The translations under genes were made by a program, and so were the position numbers. From positions 1-44,701 of the forward strand of contig NZ_MVOI01000018.1 in assembly GCF_002283555.1 (NCBI RefSeq): a stretch of 44,701 nucleotides of DNA, read 5' to 3'. Shown here in pieces: positions 31,856 through 39,528 of this stretch. Position 1 is the stretch's first letter; each line of letters starts with the position of its first letter. The DNA is from Rubrivirga sp. SAORIC476 (GTDB taxonomy: Bacteria; Bacteroidota; Rhodothermia; Rhodothermales; Rubricoccaceae). A model generated the notes under the pieces. That model worked only from the letters and a program-made list of their open reading frames with translations, was not told the origin of the DNA and did no database searches.

Positions 31856-32826
31856 TGGAGGTCTCTCGGTTCCTGCCCTCTCCCCCCCGCTTCGTCGCGC
31901 CCGAGGCGCCGCCCGCCGACGCCCCGCGCCGCCAGCAGGACCGGTACCTACGCCAGGCTTTCCGCCACCACAGCCGGACGTTCTCGCTGGCGACGCGCCT
32001 GCTGCCGCTCCGGGTCCAGCTGCCCGTCGCCGTCCTCTACCTGTACTGCCGGACGGTGGACACGCTGGCGGACGAGCGCGCCGCAGTAATCGGCGCCGAC
32101 GCCGCGCTCGCCGAGGTGGACGCCCTCGACGAGGCGCTGCAGGCGACGCTGGCCGGGCGCCCCCCCGCGACCGGCCCGCATGCGCTGCTGTGGCAGCGCC
32201 TCGCGGAGGTCCACGCGGCCTACGACCTCCCGGCCTTCCCGCTCCGCCAGTTGCTCGACGGCGCCCGCTGGGACCTGACCGGCCGGACCGTGGGGACCCG
32301 CGCCGACCTGCTCGCCTACGCCGACCTCGTGGCGGGCTCCGTGGGCGCGGCCATGCTGCCGTTCCTCGTCCGCGATCGCGCCGACGCGGCCTCCCTCGAC
32401 GCCCCCGCGCGGGCGATGGGCAACGCGATGCAGATCACCAACATCCTGCGCGACGTGGGCGAGGACTGGCGCGACCTGCGCCGCGTCTACCTCCCCGGCG
32501 AGGACCTCGCCCGCCTCGGGCTGGACGTGGGGCGCCTCGTGGACGGCGGCGGCGCCATCCCGGACGCCTACGCGAACCTCGTCGAGTCGCTCATGCGCGA
32601 CGCCGAGGCGCTCTACGACGAAGGCGGACGCGGCATCGGGGCGCTGCGGCGGCGGGCGCGAGCGGGCATCACGGGCGCGGCGCGCATGTACCGCGAGTTC
32701 CTGAACGGCGTCCGCGCCAACGGCTACGACAACCTCTCGCAGCGTGCGGCGGTGCCGCTGCCGCGCAAGCTGCGGGTGCTGGTGGCCGACGACTACGGTC
32801 GCCGCCGCGCCCGGTTGGTCCGGTGA
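31855..32826 (+). CDS. crtB: Phytoene/squalene synthase family protein (phytoene synthase)
   Basis: 323 residues. It joins two geranylgeranyl-PP molecules to phytoene, the first committed step of carotenoid synthesis. Both Asp-rich substrate motifs are intact: CRTVDTLADE (around 62-71) and NILRDVGEDWRDLRRVYLP (around 196-214). SRTFSLATRLLP, GNAMQITN and YREFLNGVRANGYDNL also fit. Phytoene rather than squalene is inferred from the neighbouring carotenoid genes. The GTG start overlaps the cruF stop, and the acyltransferase start overlaps its own stop, so this is a tightly coupled operon. A crtI desaturase is not in the window. Confidence 0.9.
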   Translation: MEVSRFLPSPPRFVAPEAPPADAPRRQQDRYLRQAFRHHSRTFSLATRLLPLRVQLPVAVLYLYCRTVDTLADERAAVIGADAALAEVDALDEALQATLAGRPPATGPHALLWQRLAEVHAAYDLPAFPLRQLLDGARWDLTGRTVGTRADLLAYADLVAGSVGAAMLPFLVRDRADAASLDAPARAMGNAMQITNILRDVGEDWRDLRRVYLPGEDLARLGLDVGRLVDGGGAIPDAYANLVESLMRDAEALYDEGGRGIGALRRRARAGITGAARMYREFLNGVRANGYDNLSQRAAVPLPRKLRVLVADDYGRRRARLVR

Positions 32827-33566
32827 GCGGCCGCCCCGACGGTGCTCCGAACGGACCCGGCGCCCGCCTCGCCCGCGCCTTCGCCGAGCGGACGCTCCGC
32901 GCCGAGCTGCGCGCCTTCCGCCGGGTCGTCGGTGTGGGCGGAATCGAGACCGACCCTGCGCCCGGACGGCCCCTCGTGCTGACGGCCAATCATCACGTCT
33001 ACGCCGACAGCTTCCTGCTCTGGCACCTCACCACCCAGGTGTGGCGCCGTCCGATGGTGGTGTGGATGGAGGCCTGGGACCGGGCGCCGCTGTTCGGCCC
33101 CGTCGGCGCGCTGCCGTTCCCCGAGGCCGACGCCCGGCGCCGTGTGCGTACGATGCGGGAGACGGCCCGGCGGATGGAGGCCGATCCCCGAACGGCGCTC
33201 TACCTCTACCCCGAGGGTCACATGCGCGTCCCCGAGGATGGCCTCGGCCCGTTCCGCGCCGACCTCCCGCGCCTCGCGCGCGTCCTGCCCCCGGCGGTCG
33301 GTTGGGCGCCCGTGGGGATCCACACGTCGTGGTGGGGCGAGAGCCGCCCGACCGCCGTGCTCGCGCTCGGCGCGCTCCACGACACGCCCGAGGCCGACGA
33401 GCCCGCCCGCCTCGGCGCCGCGCTGGACGCCGCCCGCGCCGCCCGCCCGGCCAGCCTCACCAACGGGACGGCCTCCCTCCTCCTCGGCGGCCGCCCCGGC
33501 CCGGACGAGCGCTGGGACCTCTCCCGGCTCGCCCCCCTCTACGAGCGGTGGACGTTTCGGCCGTAG
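32823..33566 (+). CDS. Lysophospholipid-acyltransferase-like protein (CruD-like)
   Basis: 247 residues, no membrane helices obvious. The acyltransferase motif I N-H-x4-D appears as TANHHVYADSFLLWHL, and motif III as LYLYPEGHMRVP, with GALPFPEADARRRVR between them. In carotenoid clusters such proteins (CruD type) add a fatty acid to the sugar of a carotenoid glycoside. The position directly after crtB with a GTGA overlap, and the glycosyltransferase two genes on, make that role likely. A general lysophospholipid acyltransferase remains possible. The protein is shorter than most PlsC enzymes. Confidence 0.82.
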   Translation: MSGRPDGAPNGPGARLARAFAERTLRAELRAFRRVVGVGGIETDPAPGRPLVLTANHHVYADSFLLWHLTTQVWRRPMVVWMEAWDRAPLFGPVGALPFPEADARRRVRTMRETARRMEADPRTALYLYPEGHMRVPEDGLGPFRADLPRLARVLPPAVGWAPVGIHTSWWGESRPTAVLALGALHDTPEADEPARLGAALDAARAARPASLTNGTASLLLGGRPGPDERWDLSRLAPLYERWTFRP

Positions 33567-33686
33567 GCAGAGGGTCCCGTTCAGCCGACCGCCCGCCGCA
33601 CCGGAGATCCTGACCGAGCGATGTCCCCTGAGCGCCAACCCCCGTGAACGTTCTGTGGGAGGGCCCGCACGAACACCCGTCCGTTC

Positions 33687-33694
33687 TAGGTTGG
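33687..33694 (+). promoter_or_regulatory. -7-like element TAGGTTGG inside the carotenoid cluster
   Basis: TAGGTTGG, 29 bases before the next ATG, in the 157-base gap after the acyltransferase gene. It suggests an extra start for the last two genes of the cluster. Confidence 0.35.
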
Positions 33695-33723
33695 CGTTTG
33701 CGTTGGATGTCCCCCGCCTCCTG

Positions 33724-34359
33724 ATGCTGCTCCCGATCGCCGTGCTCCTCCTCGGGCTCCAGCCCGCCGACGCCTCGACCGTCCGCGACTCGCTGACGCA
33801 CTACTACGTGCAGCAGGACGCGGCGGCCGTCGAGCGCCTGTACCGGACCCGGGCGCGGACCCGTGAGGACCGCCTCCTTTGCCTGTACCGCCTCTACCCG
33901 ATGACGCTCGACGAGGGCTACCTCGCCGACATCCCGTCCGAGGCGGGCGTCCAGTCGGCGCGCGAGCTGGCGCTGATCGCGGCGCTGTGGGCCTACAAGG
34001 CATCCAGCGGCCCCGCGTGGCGCCTGCCGACCTACGGGCGCCGCTCCGAGCGCATCCTCAATGACGCGCTCGCCCGCGACCCTGCCGAGCCGTACGCGCT
34101 GCTGGTTCGCGGGCAGAGCCTCTACTACAAGCCACGCGTGTTTGGCGGCGACGTGGACGCGGCGAGGGAGACGTTCGAGCGACTCCGCCAGCGGGTCGGG
34201 CGGACGCGCGTGCCGGGCCTCCACCCGTTCGAGGCCGAGGTCTGGATCTGGATGGCCGTCCGCAGGCAGGACGCCACCGCGGGCACGCAACTCCAGCGTC
34301 GGCTCCTCGCGCGCAACCCGCCGCGCATGTTCCGGCAGTTCCTGACCGACCCTCCGTGA
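33724..34359 (+). CDS. Small helical, TPR-like protein in the carotenoid cluster
   Basis: 211 residues with a signal peptide (MLLPIAVLLLGLQPADAS). The rest is helical with a repeat-like pattern: VRDSLTHYYVQQDAAAVERL, RTREDRLLCLYRLYPMTLDE, ALAALWAYKASSGPAWRLPT-type segments, and RILNDALARDPAEPYALLVR, the last being close to a TPR unit. No enzyme motif is visible. Its stop overlaps the glycosyltransferase start by four bases (GTGA), so it is coupled to that gene and may help build or place the carotenoid glycoside. This is an inference from position only. Confidence 0.7.
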   Translation: MLLPIAVLLLGLQPADASTVRDSLTHYYVQQDAAAVERLYRTRARTREDRLLCLYRLYPMTLDEGYLADIPSEAGVQSARELALIAALWAYKASSGPAWRLPTYGRRSERILNDALARDPAEPYALLVRGQSLYYKPRVFGGDVDAARETFERLRQRVGRTRVPGLHPFEAEVWIWMAVRRQDATAGTQLQRRLLARNPPRMFRQFLTDPP

Positions 34360-35474
34360 CCGTCGCCGATGTCCTCTTGGCCGTCGTGCTGCTGATCCAC
34401 GCAGGCGTGCTGGCCGTGCTCGCGGTCAACCTGCTGGCGTTCGCCCGCGACCGTCGGCGCCCGCTGCCGACCGACCTGCCGAGCGTTTCGGTCCTGGTCC
34501 CGGCGCGGAACGAGGAGGACACGCTGCGGCTGCTCCTCCCCACCCTCCTCGGCCAGCGCGGGGTGGACCTGCAGATCGTCGTGGTGGACGACGCGAGCGA
34601 AGATGGCACCTGGGACGTGCTCCAGTCCCACGCCGACCCGCGCCTGCTGCCCGTCCGCGGCGACGGACCGCCCGAGGGCTGGGTCGGCAAGCCGCACGCG
34701 CTGTACCAGGCGGCAAAGCGCGCCACCGGCGACGTGTTCGTGTTCCTCGACGCCGACGCCCAGCTCCGCGACGACCGCGCGCTCGCCCGGCTGGTCGGCC
34801 GCTGGATCGACGGCGGCGGGTCGGGCACCGCGATGACGGGCGTCCCCCGCTACCTCGACCGCGGCGCCGCCGCGCTGCTGACCAGCCTCGTCCCGTTCGC
34901 CGTTCTCGCCGCGCTCCCCATCCCGCTGGTCCCGCGGACGGCGTCGCCCGCGTTGAGCGCCCTCAACGGCCAGATCTGGCTCCTCGGTGCCGACGACTAC
35001 CGCCGCCTCGCGCCCCACGAGGCAGTCAAGAACGAGGTGCTCGAGGACGTGAAGATCGGCCGCTACCTGAAGCGCTCCGGCACCCGGCTTTTCTTCCGCG
35101 ACCTGAGCGGGGAGGTCGCCGTGCGCATGTACCGCGACTTCGGCGAGGCGTGGCGGGGCTTCCAGAAGAACGCGGCGCTGCTGGCGGGCGGGGCCCCCGG
35201 CCGACCGGTCACGGCGGCGTTCGTCGGCTTCCTGCTGCTCTACAGCGTGTCGTGGGTGGCGCCGGGCGTGTTGTGGGCGCTGGCCCCCGGCGGCTGGATC
35301 GCGCTCGGCACGCTGGTCCTCATCAAGCTGGCCATCGACTGGACGGGGCGCTTCCCGGTCTGGGTGAGCCTGCTGGCGCCGGTGACGCTGGCGCTGGGCG
35401 CGGGGCTGATGCTGGACTCGGCGCGCGTCCACGCGACCGGCGCGGTGTCGTGGAAGGGCCGGACGGTGGGCTGA
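34356..35474 (+). CDS. Family-2 glycosyltransferase, CruC-like
   Basis: 372 residues, membrane-bound. A first helix (5-27, LLAVVLLIHAGVLAVLAVNLLAF) anchors it, then the GT-A domain follows: PSVSVLVPARNEEDTLRLLL, IVVVDDASEDGTW, the D-x-D motif FVFLDADAQLRDD, and the acceptor motif ALNGQIWLLGADDYRRL with NEVLEDVKIGRYLKRSG. Three helices end the protein. The order agrees with CruC, which adds glucose to the 1'-hydroxy end of carotenoids in green sulfur bacteria; together with CruF and CruD homologues this gives an acylated carotenoid glycoside. A hopanoid or other lipid sugar transferase is the alternative. Confidence 0.83.
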   Translation: MTVADVLLAVVLLIHAGVLAVLAVNLLAFARDRRRPLPTDLPSVSVLVPARNEEDTLRLLLPTLLGQRGVDLQIVVVDDASEDGTWDVLQSHADPRLLPVRGDGPPEGWVGKPHALYQAAKRATGDVFVFLDADAQLRDDRALARLVGRWIDGGGSGTAMTGVPRYLDRGAAALLTSLVPFAVLAALPIPLVPRTASPALSALNGQIWLLGADDYRRLAPHEAVKNEVLEDVKIGRYLKRSGTRLFFRDLSGEVAVRMYRDFGEAWRGFQKNAALLAGGAPGRPVTAAFVGFLLLYSVSWVAPGVLWALAPGGWIALGTLVLIKLAIDWTGRFPVWVSLLAPVTLALGAGLMLDSARVHATGAVSWKGRTVG

Positions 35475-35482
35475 CCGGGGCC

Positions 35483-35498
35483 GCCTCGGGGGCGAGGC
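35483..35498. terminator. Short hairpin at the end of the carotenoid cluster
   Basis: GCCTCG-GGGG-CGAGGC, six pairs and a four-base loop, nine bases after the glycosyltransferase stop and five bases from the facing AP2-like gene's stop. Same core as the hairpins at 21190 and 23715. Confidence 0.5.
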
Positions 35499-35502
35499 TA
35501 GG

Positions 35503-36213
35503 CTACCCGAACAGGGCGTCCTCCAGCTTGCGGATGGTCTCCTCTTCGCGCGCGATCTCCGCTGCCGGGCTGGCCCAGCCGTCGCCCCCGGCCGCCTCGG
35601 TGGGCACGTCGGCCGTCTCGACGATCGGCTCTGCCGCGCGGGCGGCCGCCTCCTCGGCTTCGATCTCCGCCGCGATCTGGTCCTGGAAGGGCTCCTGCGC
35701 GCGGGCGAACATGACGTGCGGCTCCTCGACCGGGTAGCCCGCCGCCTGCCGCTCGCGGTACAGCTTCAGGCAGCCATTCCAGAGTGCCCGCCGGAGGCCC
35801 CACTTCTCGACCGAGTACGAGCCCGCCTTCCGCTTGCCCGCCGCGTCGACCCAGTTGAGCTGGACGTAGAGCTTCGAGCGCGCGCCCTCGTCTTTCTCGC
35901 GAACCGAGAGGCCGACGACGCCGGTGTTGCTCCACGCCTTGCGCGGCTTCTGGGGCTCGTCGGGCAGTTCCTCCAGCAGGCGGTCGCGGTGAGCGATGGC
36001 CGCCTCCAGGGCGCCCTCACGCCCGTCGTGCTTCGCGTCGGCGAAGAACTTCGAGAGCCGCTTGCCGTCGCGCCGGGCGCGGACCTGCCAGCCGTGCGTG
36101 GGATGCCGCTTGGGATGAGCCTCGGAGGGCTCGATGTCGATCCGCGTGATGTGGTGGAGCCGTCGCGGGGTCGGCTGGCGCTCGTCGGCAGCGCCCTCGC
36201 TCTCAAGGGCCAT
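35503..36213 (-). CDS. Double AP2-like domain protein
   Basis: 236 residues with two AP2/ERF-like beta-beta-beta-alpha units. The first, about residues 20-82, has ITRIDIEPS, HGWQVRARRDGKRLSKFF and ADAKHDGREGALEAAIAHRD; the second, about 92-160, has NTGVVGLSVREK, LYVQLNWVDAAGKRKAGSYS and WGLRRALWNGCLKLYRER. The motif G-W-x-V-R-x-R-x-x-G-K-R-x-S-K-x-F followed by an Ala-rich helix is the bacterial AP2 pattern, usually found in homing endonucleases and phage proteins, here without any nuclease domain. A DNA-binding regulator is likely. The C-terminus is acidic. The ATG is 52 codons inside the longest frame. Confidence 0.75.
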   Translation of the reverse strand: MALESEGAADERQPTPRRLHHITRIDIEPSEAHPKRHPTHGWQVRARRDGKRLSKFFADAKHDGREGALEAAIAHRDRLLEELPDEPQKPRKAWSNTGVVGLSVREKDEGARSKLYVQLNWVDAAGKRKAGSYSVEKWGLRRALWNGCLKLYRERQAAGYPVEEPHVMFARAQEPFQDQIAAEIEAEEAAARAAEPIVETADVPTEAAGGDGWASPAAEIAREEETIRKLEDALFG

Positions 36214-36263
36214 CAGGTCGGGGTGAGTCGGACCGGGACGCGACCGAGGCCGCGGGAGGCGGG

Positions 36264-36539
36264 TCAGGCAGCATGCGGCGCGACGGCCTCGACGCGCGTG
36301 ATCTCGGGGACCGCGCGCCGGAGGGCCTGCTCGATGCCGGCCCGGAGCGTCATCATGCTCATCGGGCACGTGCCACAGGCGCCCAGCAGTTCGAGTTCGA
36401 CGACCATGTCGTCGGTGACCTGCTGGAGGCGCACGCTTCCGCCGTCGGCCATCATGTAGGGCCGGATGGCGTCGAGCGTCTCCTCGATCCGCGCGTGCAG
36501 CGCGGGGTCCGAGGGGTCGAGGGGCGTGGGATCTGCCAT
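36264..36539 (-). CDS. NifU C-terminal domain iron-sulfur protein
   Basis: 91 residues: one NifU-type (PF01106) domain. MADGGSVRLQQVTDDMVVELEL leads to the cluster-binding CGTCPMS motif with Cys55 and Cys58, then a helix TLRAGIEQALRRAVPEI. Such proteins hold and transfer iron-sulfur clusters. The next gene upstream on this strand is the Mrp ATPase, also an iron-sulfur carrier, so the pair probably serves cluster delivery. TACCTTCG lies 18 bases before the ATG; it overlaps the alternative upstream start, which supports this one. Confidence 0.93.
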   Translation of the reverse strand: MADPTPLDPSDPALHARIEETLDAIRPYMMADGGSVRLQQVTDDMVVELELLGACGTCPMSMMTLRAGIEQALRRAVPEITRVEAVAPHAA

Positions 36540-36557
36540 GTCCGCGGGGGTGAGGTC

Positions 36558-36565
36558 CGAAGGTA
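36558..36565 (-). promoter_or_regulatory. -7 promoter element of the NifU-domain gene (TACCTTCG)
   Basis: TACCTTCG on the minus strand, 18 bases before the ATG. The flanks GGTACCTTCGGACC repeat the pattern seen before the S46 peptidase gene. It suggests the gene can be transcribed separately from mrp. Confidence 0.5.
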
Positions 36566-36636
36566 CCACCGGGCCGGAGGCCGGGCGTGGGGCTCGGGGA
36601 AGACGCGCCAGGGGGCGCCGGTCCTACCCGCTGATG

Positions 36637-37488
36637 CTACTTGTACAGAATCTCAATGGGGAGCGTCGGCGGCGCGTCGGCGTTGCGGCGCTCCACCTCC
36701 GCGACGACGCGCTTCGCCATGGCCCGGAACGCCTTCGCGGACACGCTGTCGGGCTCTGCCAGCACGACTGGCGTGCCGCGGTCCCCCGCCTCGCGGGCGG
36801 CCTGCTCGATGGGGATCTCGCCCAGGACCGGCACGTCCAGCTCGGCGGCCAGCTTCTGCGCGCCCGCCTCGCCGAAGAGGAAGTACTTGCGGTCTGGAAG
36901 GTCCGGCGGCGTGAAGTAGGCCATGTTCTCGACCACGCCGAGCACCGGCACGTGGACGTTCTCGAACATCTTGACCGCTTTCCGAGCATCCGCCAGCGCG
37001 ACAGGCTGGGGCGTTGAGACGACGACGGCGCCGGTCAGCGGGACCGTCTGCACGAGCGTCAGTTGGATGTCGCCCGTGCCCGGCGGGAGGTCGATCACGA
37101 GATGGTCCAGCTCGCCCCACGCCGCCTGCGAGAGGAACTGGCGGACCGCGCTCGATACCATCGGCCCGCGCCAGATGACGGCGTTCTTCTCGTCGACGAG
37201 GAAGCCCATCGAGAGCAACTTGACGCCGTAGCGCAGCAGCGGCACGATGTGGCGCTCGTCGTTCAGACGCGGCTTCTCGTCCTCGGGGACGCCGAACATG
37301 AGGGGCACGCTCGGGCCGTACACATCCGCGTCGAGGAGCCCCACCTTGGCGCCCGAGGCGGCCAGGGCCGCGGCGAGGTTGGCGGCGACGGTGCTCTTGC
37401 CCACACCGCCCTTGCCACTGGCGACGGCGATGAAGTTGGTGACCTGGGAGACGCCGCGGGGCTTCTGCGGGCGGGGTGCGTCGGACAT
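36637..37488 (-). CDS. mrp: Mrp/ApbC-type iron-sulfur carrier P-loop ATPase
   Basis: 283 residues. Walker A is GKGGVGKS at 25-32, then GLLDADVYGPSVPLMFG, HIVPLLRYGVKLLSMGFLVDE, and VIDLPPGTGDIQLTLVQTVP. It carries Fe-S clusters to apo-proteins with ATP hydrolysis. Two things are unusual but known in Bacteroidota: the N-terminal MIP18 (DUF59) domain is missing, and the C-terminal Cys-x2-Cys pair that holds the bridging cluster is absent; the equivalent region reads VENMAYFTPPDLPDRKYF. The paired NifU-domain protein downstream may provide the cluster site instead. ATG start; the frame upstream lies in non-coding sequence. Confidence 0.93.
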   Translation of the reverse strand: MSDAPRPQKPRGVSQVTNFIAVASGKGGVGKSTVAANLAAALAASGAKVGLLDADVYGPSVPLMFGVPEDEKPRLNDERHIVPLLRYGVKLLSMGFLVDEKNAVIWRGPMVSSAVRQFLSQAAWGELDHLVIDLPPGTGDIQLTLVQTVPLTGAVVVSTPQPVALADARKAVKMFENVHVPVLGVVENMAYFTPPDLPDRKYFLFGEAGAQKLAAELDVPVLGEIPIEQAAREAGDRGTPVVLAEPDSVSAKAFRAMAKRVVAEVERRNADAPPTLPIEILYK

Positions 37489-37613
37489 GGAGGCGGAGGG
37501 TTTGGGTGGGGACCCGGCCGCCGAAGCGCGGTTCCGCTCCCAGAGGGATGCGGGGTGAAGAGGGGCGGAGGGGATGCGGTTCGCTGCCGCGCGGGCCTCC
37601 CTCGGCCTCCTCG

Positions 37614-38495
37614 CTACGGCGCTCCGGCCGCCAGCGCCAGCCCGTGGCGGACGCCACCCAACGTCGGCACGTACGACGACGCACCGAACCGGGTCAGGGC
37701 GGCGCCGAGGAGCAGGAGTGCCGCCGCGGCCACGTCCTCGCGGCCCGCCAGCACGTCCGGCGACAGGGCGAGCGCCTCGGCGGGCGTGCGGGCGAGGAGC
37801 CGGTCGCGCCACTGGCGGACCGCCTCGGCCGAGACCGCGTCGTCCTCTCCGGCCAGGCGCGCCATGAGCCGACCTACGCTGCCGGTCGCCACCAGCGGCA
37901 TCGCTCCGCGCTCGAAGCCGACCCCAGAGAGCGCGCCCGACGCGTCGGCGAGAGCGGCGGCGATGGCCTCGGGCGAGGGAGGGCGCACCGCAAAGTGCCG
38001 TTCCGTGAGCCGGACGCTTCCCACGTCTACGCTCTGTCGCTCCGCCAGTCCGCCCGAGCGGGTGCCCAGCGCCACCTCGGTGGACCCGCCGCCGATGTCG
38101 ACCACGAGGGCGGCGTGCAGGTCCGGCAGGAGCGCGAGCGCACCGCGGAACGTCGCCTCGGCCTCCTCCTCGCCGGAGAGGACCCGGTAGACGAGCCCCA
38201 GCTCGCGGCGGACGCGGCCCTGGAGAACGTCCACGTTGCTCGCGTCGCGGCTCGCGCTGGTGGCGCCGACCACGACGTGCTCGGCGCCCAGCCGCTCGGC
38301 CGTCGCCAGCGCGCCCGCGAGCCGGTCCACGACGCGGTCCATCGCCTCCGGAGCCAGCCGCCCGCTCGCATCCACGCCCTGCCCGAGGCGGGCGAAGCGC
38401 TCCTCCTCCTCGATCACGACCAGACGGCCGTCCGTCACATCAGCGACGACGCTCATGACCGTGTTCGTGCCGACGTCGATGGCGCAGAGGCGCAT
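37614..38495 (-). CDS. Ppx/GppA-family phosphatase
   Basis: 293 residues of the ASKHA fold: MRLCAIDVGTNTVMSVVADV (1-20), HVVVGATSASRDASN, LVVDIGGGSTEVALG with the phosphate-binding Gly triplet, and VDVGSVRLTERHF. The C-terminal part (VPTLGGVRHGLAL) also fits. It hydrolyses polyphosphate or guanosine pentaphosphate. At this length it is the short form without the extra C-terminal domain of Escherichia coli Ppx, so the phosphatase activity is likely but the preferred substrate is open. It follows prmA after 68 bases on the same strand. A CATCTTGC stretch 25 bases before the ATG is a weak promoter candidate. Confidence 0.88.
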   Translation of the reverse strand: MRLCAIDVGTNTVMSVVADVTDGRLVVIEEEERFARLGQGVDASGRLAPEAMDRVVDRLAGALATAERLGAEHVVVGATSASRDASNVDVLQGRVRRELGLVYRVLSGEEEAEATFRGALALLPDLHAALVVDIGGGSTEVALGTRSGGLAERQSVDVGSVRLTERHFAVRPPSPEAIAAALADASGALSGVGFERGAMPLVATGSVGRLMARLAGEDDAVSAEAVRQWRDRLLARTPAEALALSPDVLAGREDVAAAALLLLGAALTRFGASSYVPTLGGVRHGLALAAGAP

Positions 38496-38563
38496 AGGGG
38501 TGGGGAGTCAGAGGTCGAGCAAGATGCGGCACACCGCGTCTGCCTGTCGCCATTTCCTCGTTC

Positions 38564-39412
38564 CTATTCCCCACGAGCGAAGCGCGCGCCCCACCACTCG
38601 TTCTCCGCCACCTCCGCCTCGGCGCGGTAGCCGAGGCCGGCCATGACGCCGAGGACGTGCTCGCGCTCGGTGGCCAGCAGCCCGGACAGGACGACGGGCG
38701 CCTCGGGCGTGGCCTTCGCGACCAGCCCGGGCAACATCGGCTCCAGGATCGAGCGGATGATGTTGGCGATCACGAGATCGAAGCCCGTCTCGGAGACGAC
38801 CTCCAGCGATCCCTCCCGCACCTCCAGCGCGTCGCCGACGCCGTTGAGCGCGGCGTTGTCGCGACCGTTGTCGACGCTCCACGGGTCCACGTCGACGCCG
38901 ATGGCGGAGGCGGCGCCCAGCCGCAGCGCCGCGATGGCGAGGACGCCCGTGCCGGTGCCGAGGTCGAGCACCCGGCCGCCCTCGGGGGCACACTCCGCGA
39001 GCAGGCGGAGGCAGAGGCGCGTCGTCTCGTGGTAGCCCGTGCCGAAGGCCATCTTGGGGTCGATGCGGAGGACGGTGGCCGCGGCGAGGTCGGGCGGGAC
39101 CTCGGTCCACGACGGCGCGACGACGAACGGACCCGCCTCGATGGGCTCCAGGCTCGCCTCCCACGTCGCGTTCCAGTCCTGGTCCGGCACGGTCTCCTCG
39201 GTGAGCGCATCGACATCGAGTCCACGCTGGCGCATCAGCGCGCCGACGGCCTCCTGGGTCGGTCCGTCCCAGCGGGGCGCGGGGGCATAGGCCACGAGCA
39301 CGTCGTCGGCCTCCTCGAAGGCGTCGAAGCCGAGGTCGGCGAGGTCGGCGAGGAGCGGCTCGCGGGTGCCGTCGTCGGCGACGGCGAGGGTGAGGCGGAG
39401 CGTGTCGGGCAC
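38564..39412 (-). CDS. prmA: Ribosomal protein L11 methyltransferase
   Basis: 282 residues. The N-terminal substrate domain (about 1-110) has VPDTLRLTLAVADDGTREPL and FDAFEEADDVLVAYAPAPRW; the C-terminal methyltransferase has the family block RIDPKMAFGTGYHETTRLCL (about 135-154), the SAM motif RVLDLGTGTGVLAIAALRLG and GFDLVIANIIRSILEP. It trimethylates ribosomal protein L11. The GTG start is preferred; the frame is open further up through the previous gene. It belongs to a minus-strand run with the four-repeat protein gene before it and the Ppx/GppA gene after it. Confidence 0.95.
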   Translation of the reverse strand: MPDTLRLTLAVADDGTREPLLADLADLGFDAFEEADDVLVAYAPAPRWDGPTQEAVGALMRQRGLDVDALTEETVPDQDWNATWEASLEPIEAGPFVVAPSWTEVPPDLAAATVLRIDPKMAFGTGYHETTRLCLRLLAECAPEGGRVLDLGTGTGVLAIAALRLGAASAIGVDVDPWSVDNGRDNAALNGVGDALEVREGSLEVVSETGFDLVIANIIRSILEPMLPGLVAKATPEAPVVLSGLLATEREHVLGVMAGLGYRAEAEVAENEWWGARFARGE

Positions 39413-39528
39413 GGATGTCGGGAGTGAGGAGCCCGCGTACGCCTGTCTGCCGGTGGGGTGCCGCGCCTGCGTCCCGGCGGAGGCGGCTCTCGACCGGGCA
39501 CCCGCACGGCCTCCGCGGCGCGTTCCGC

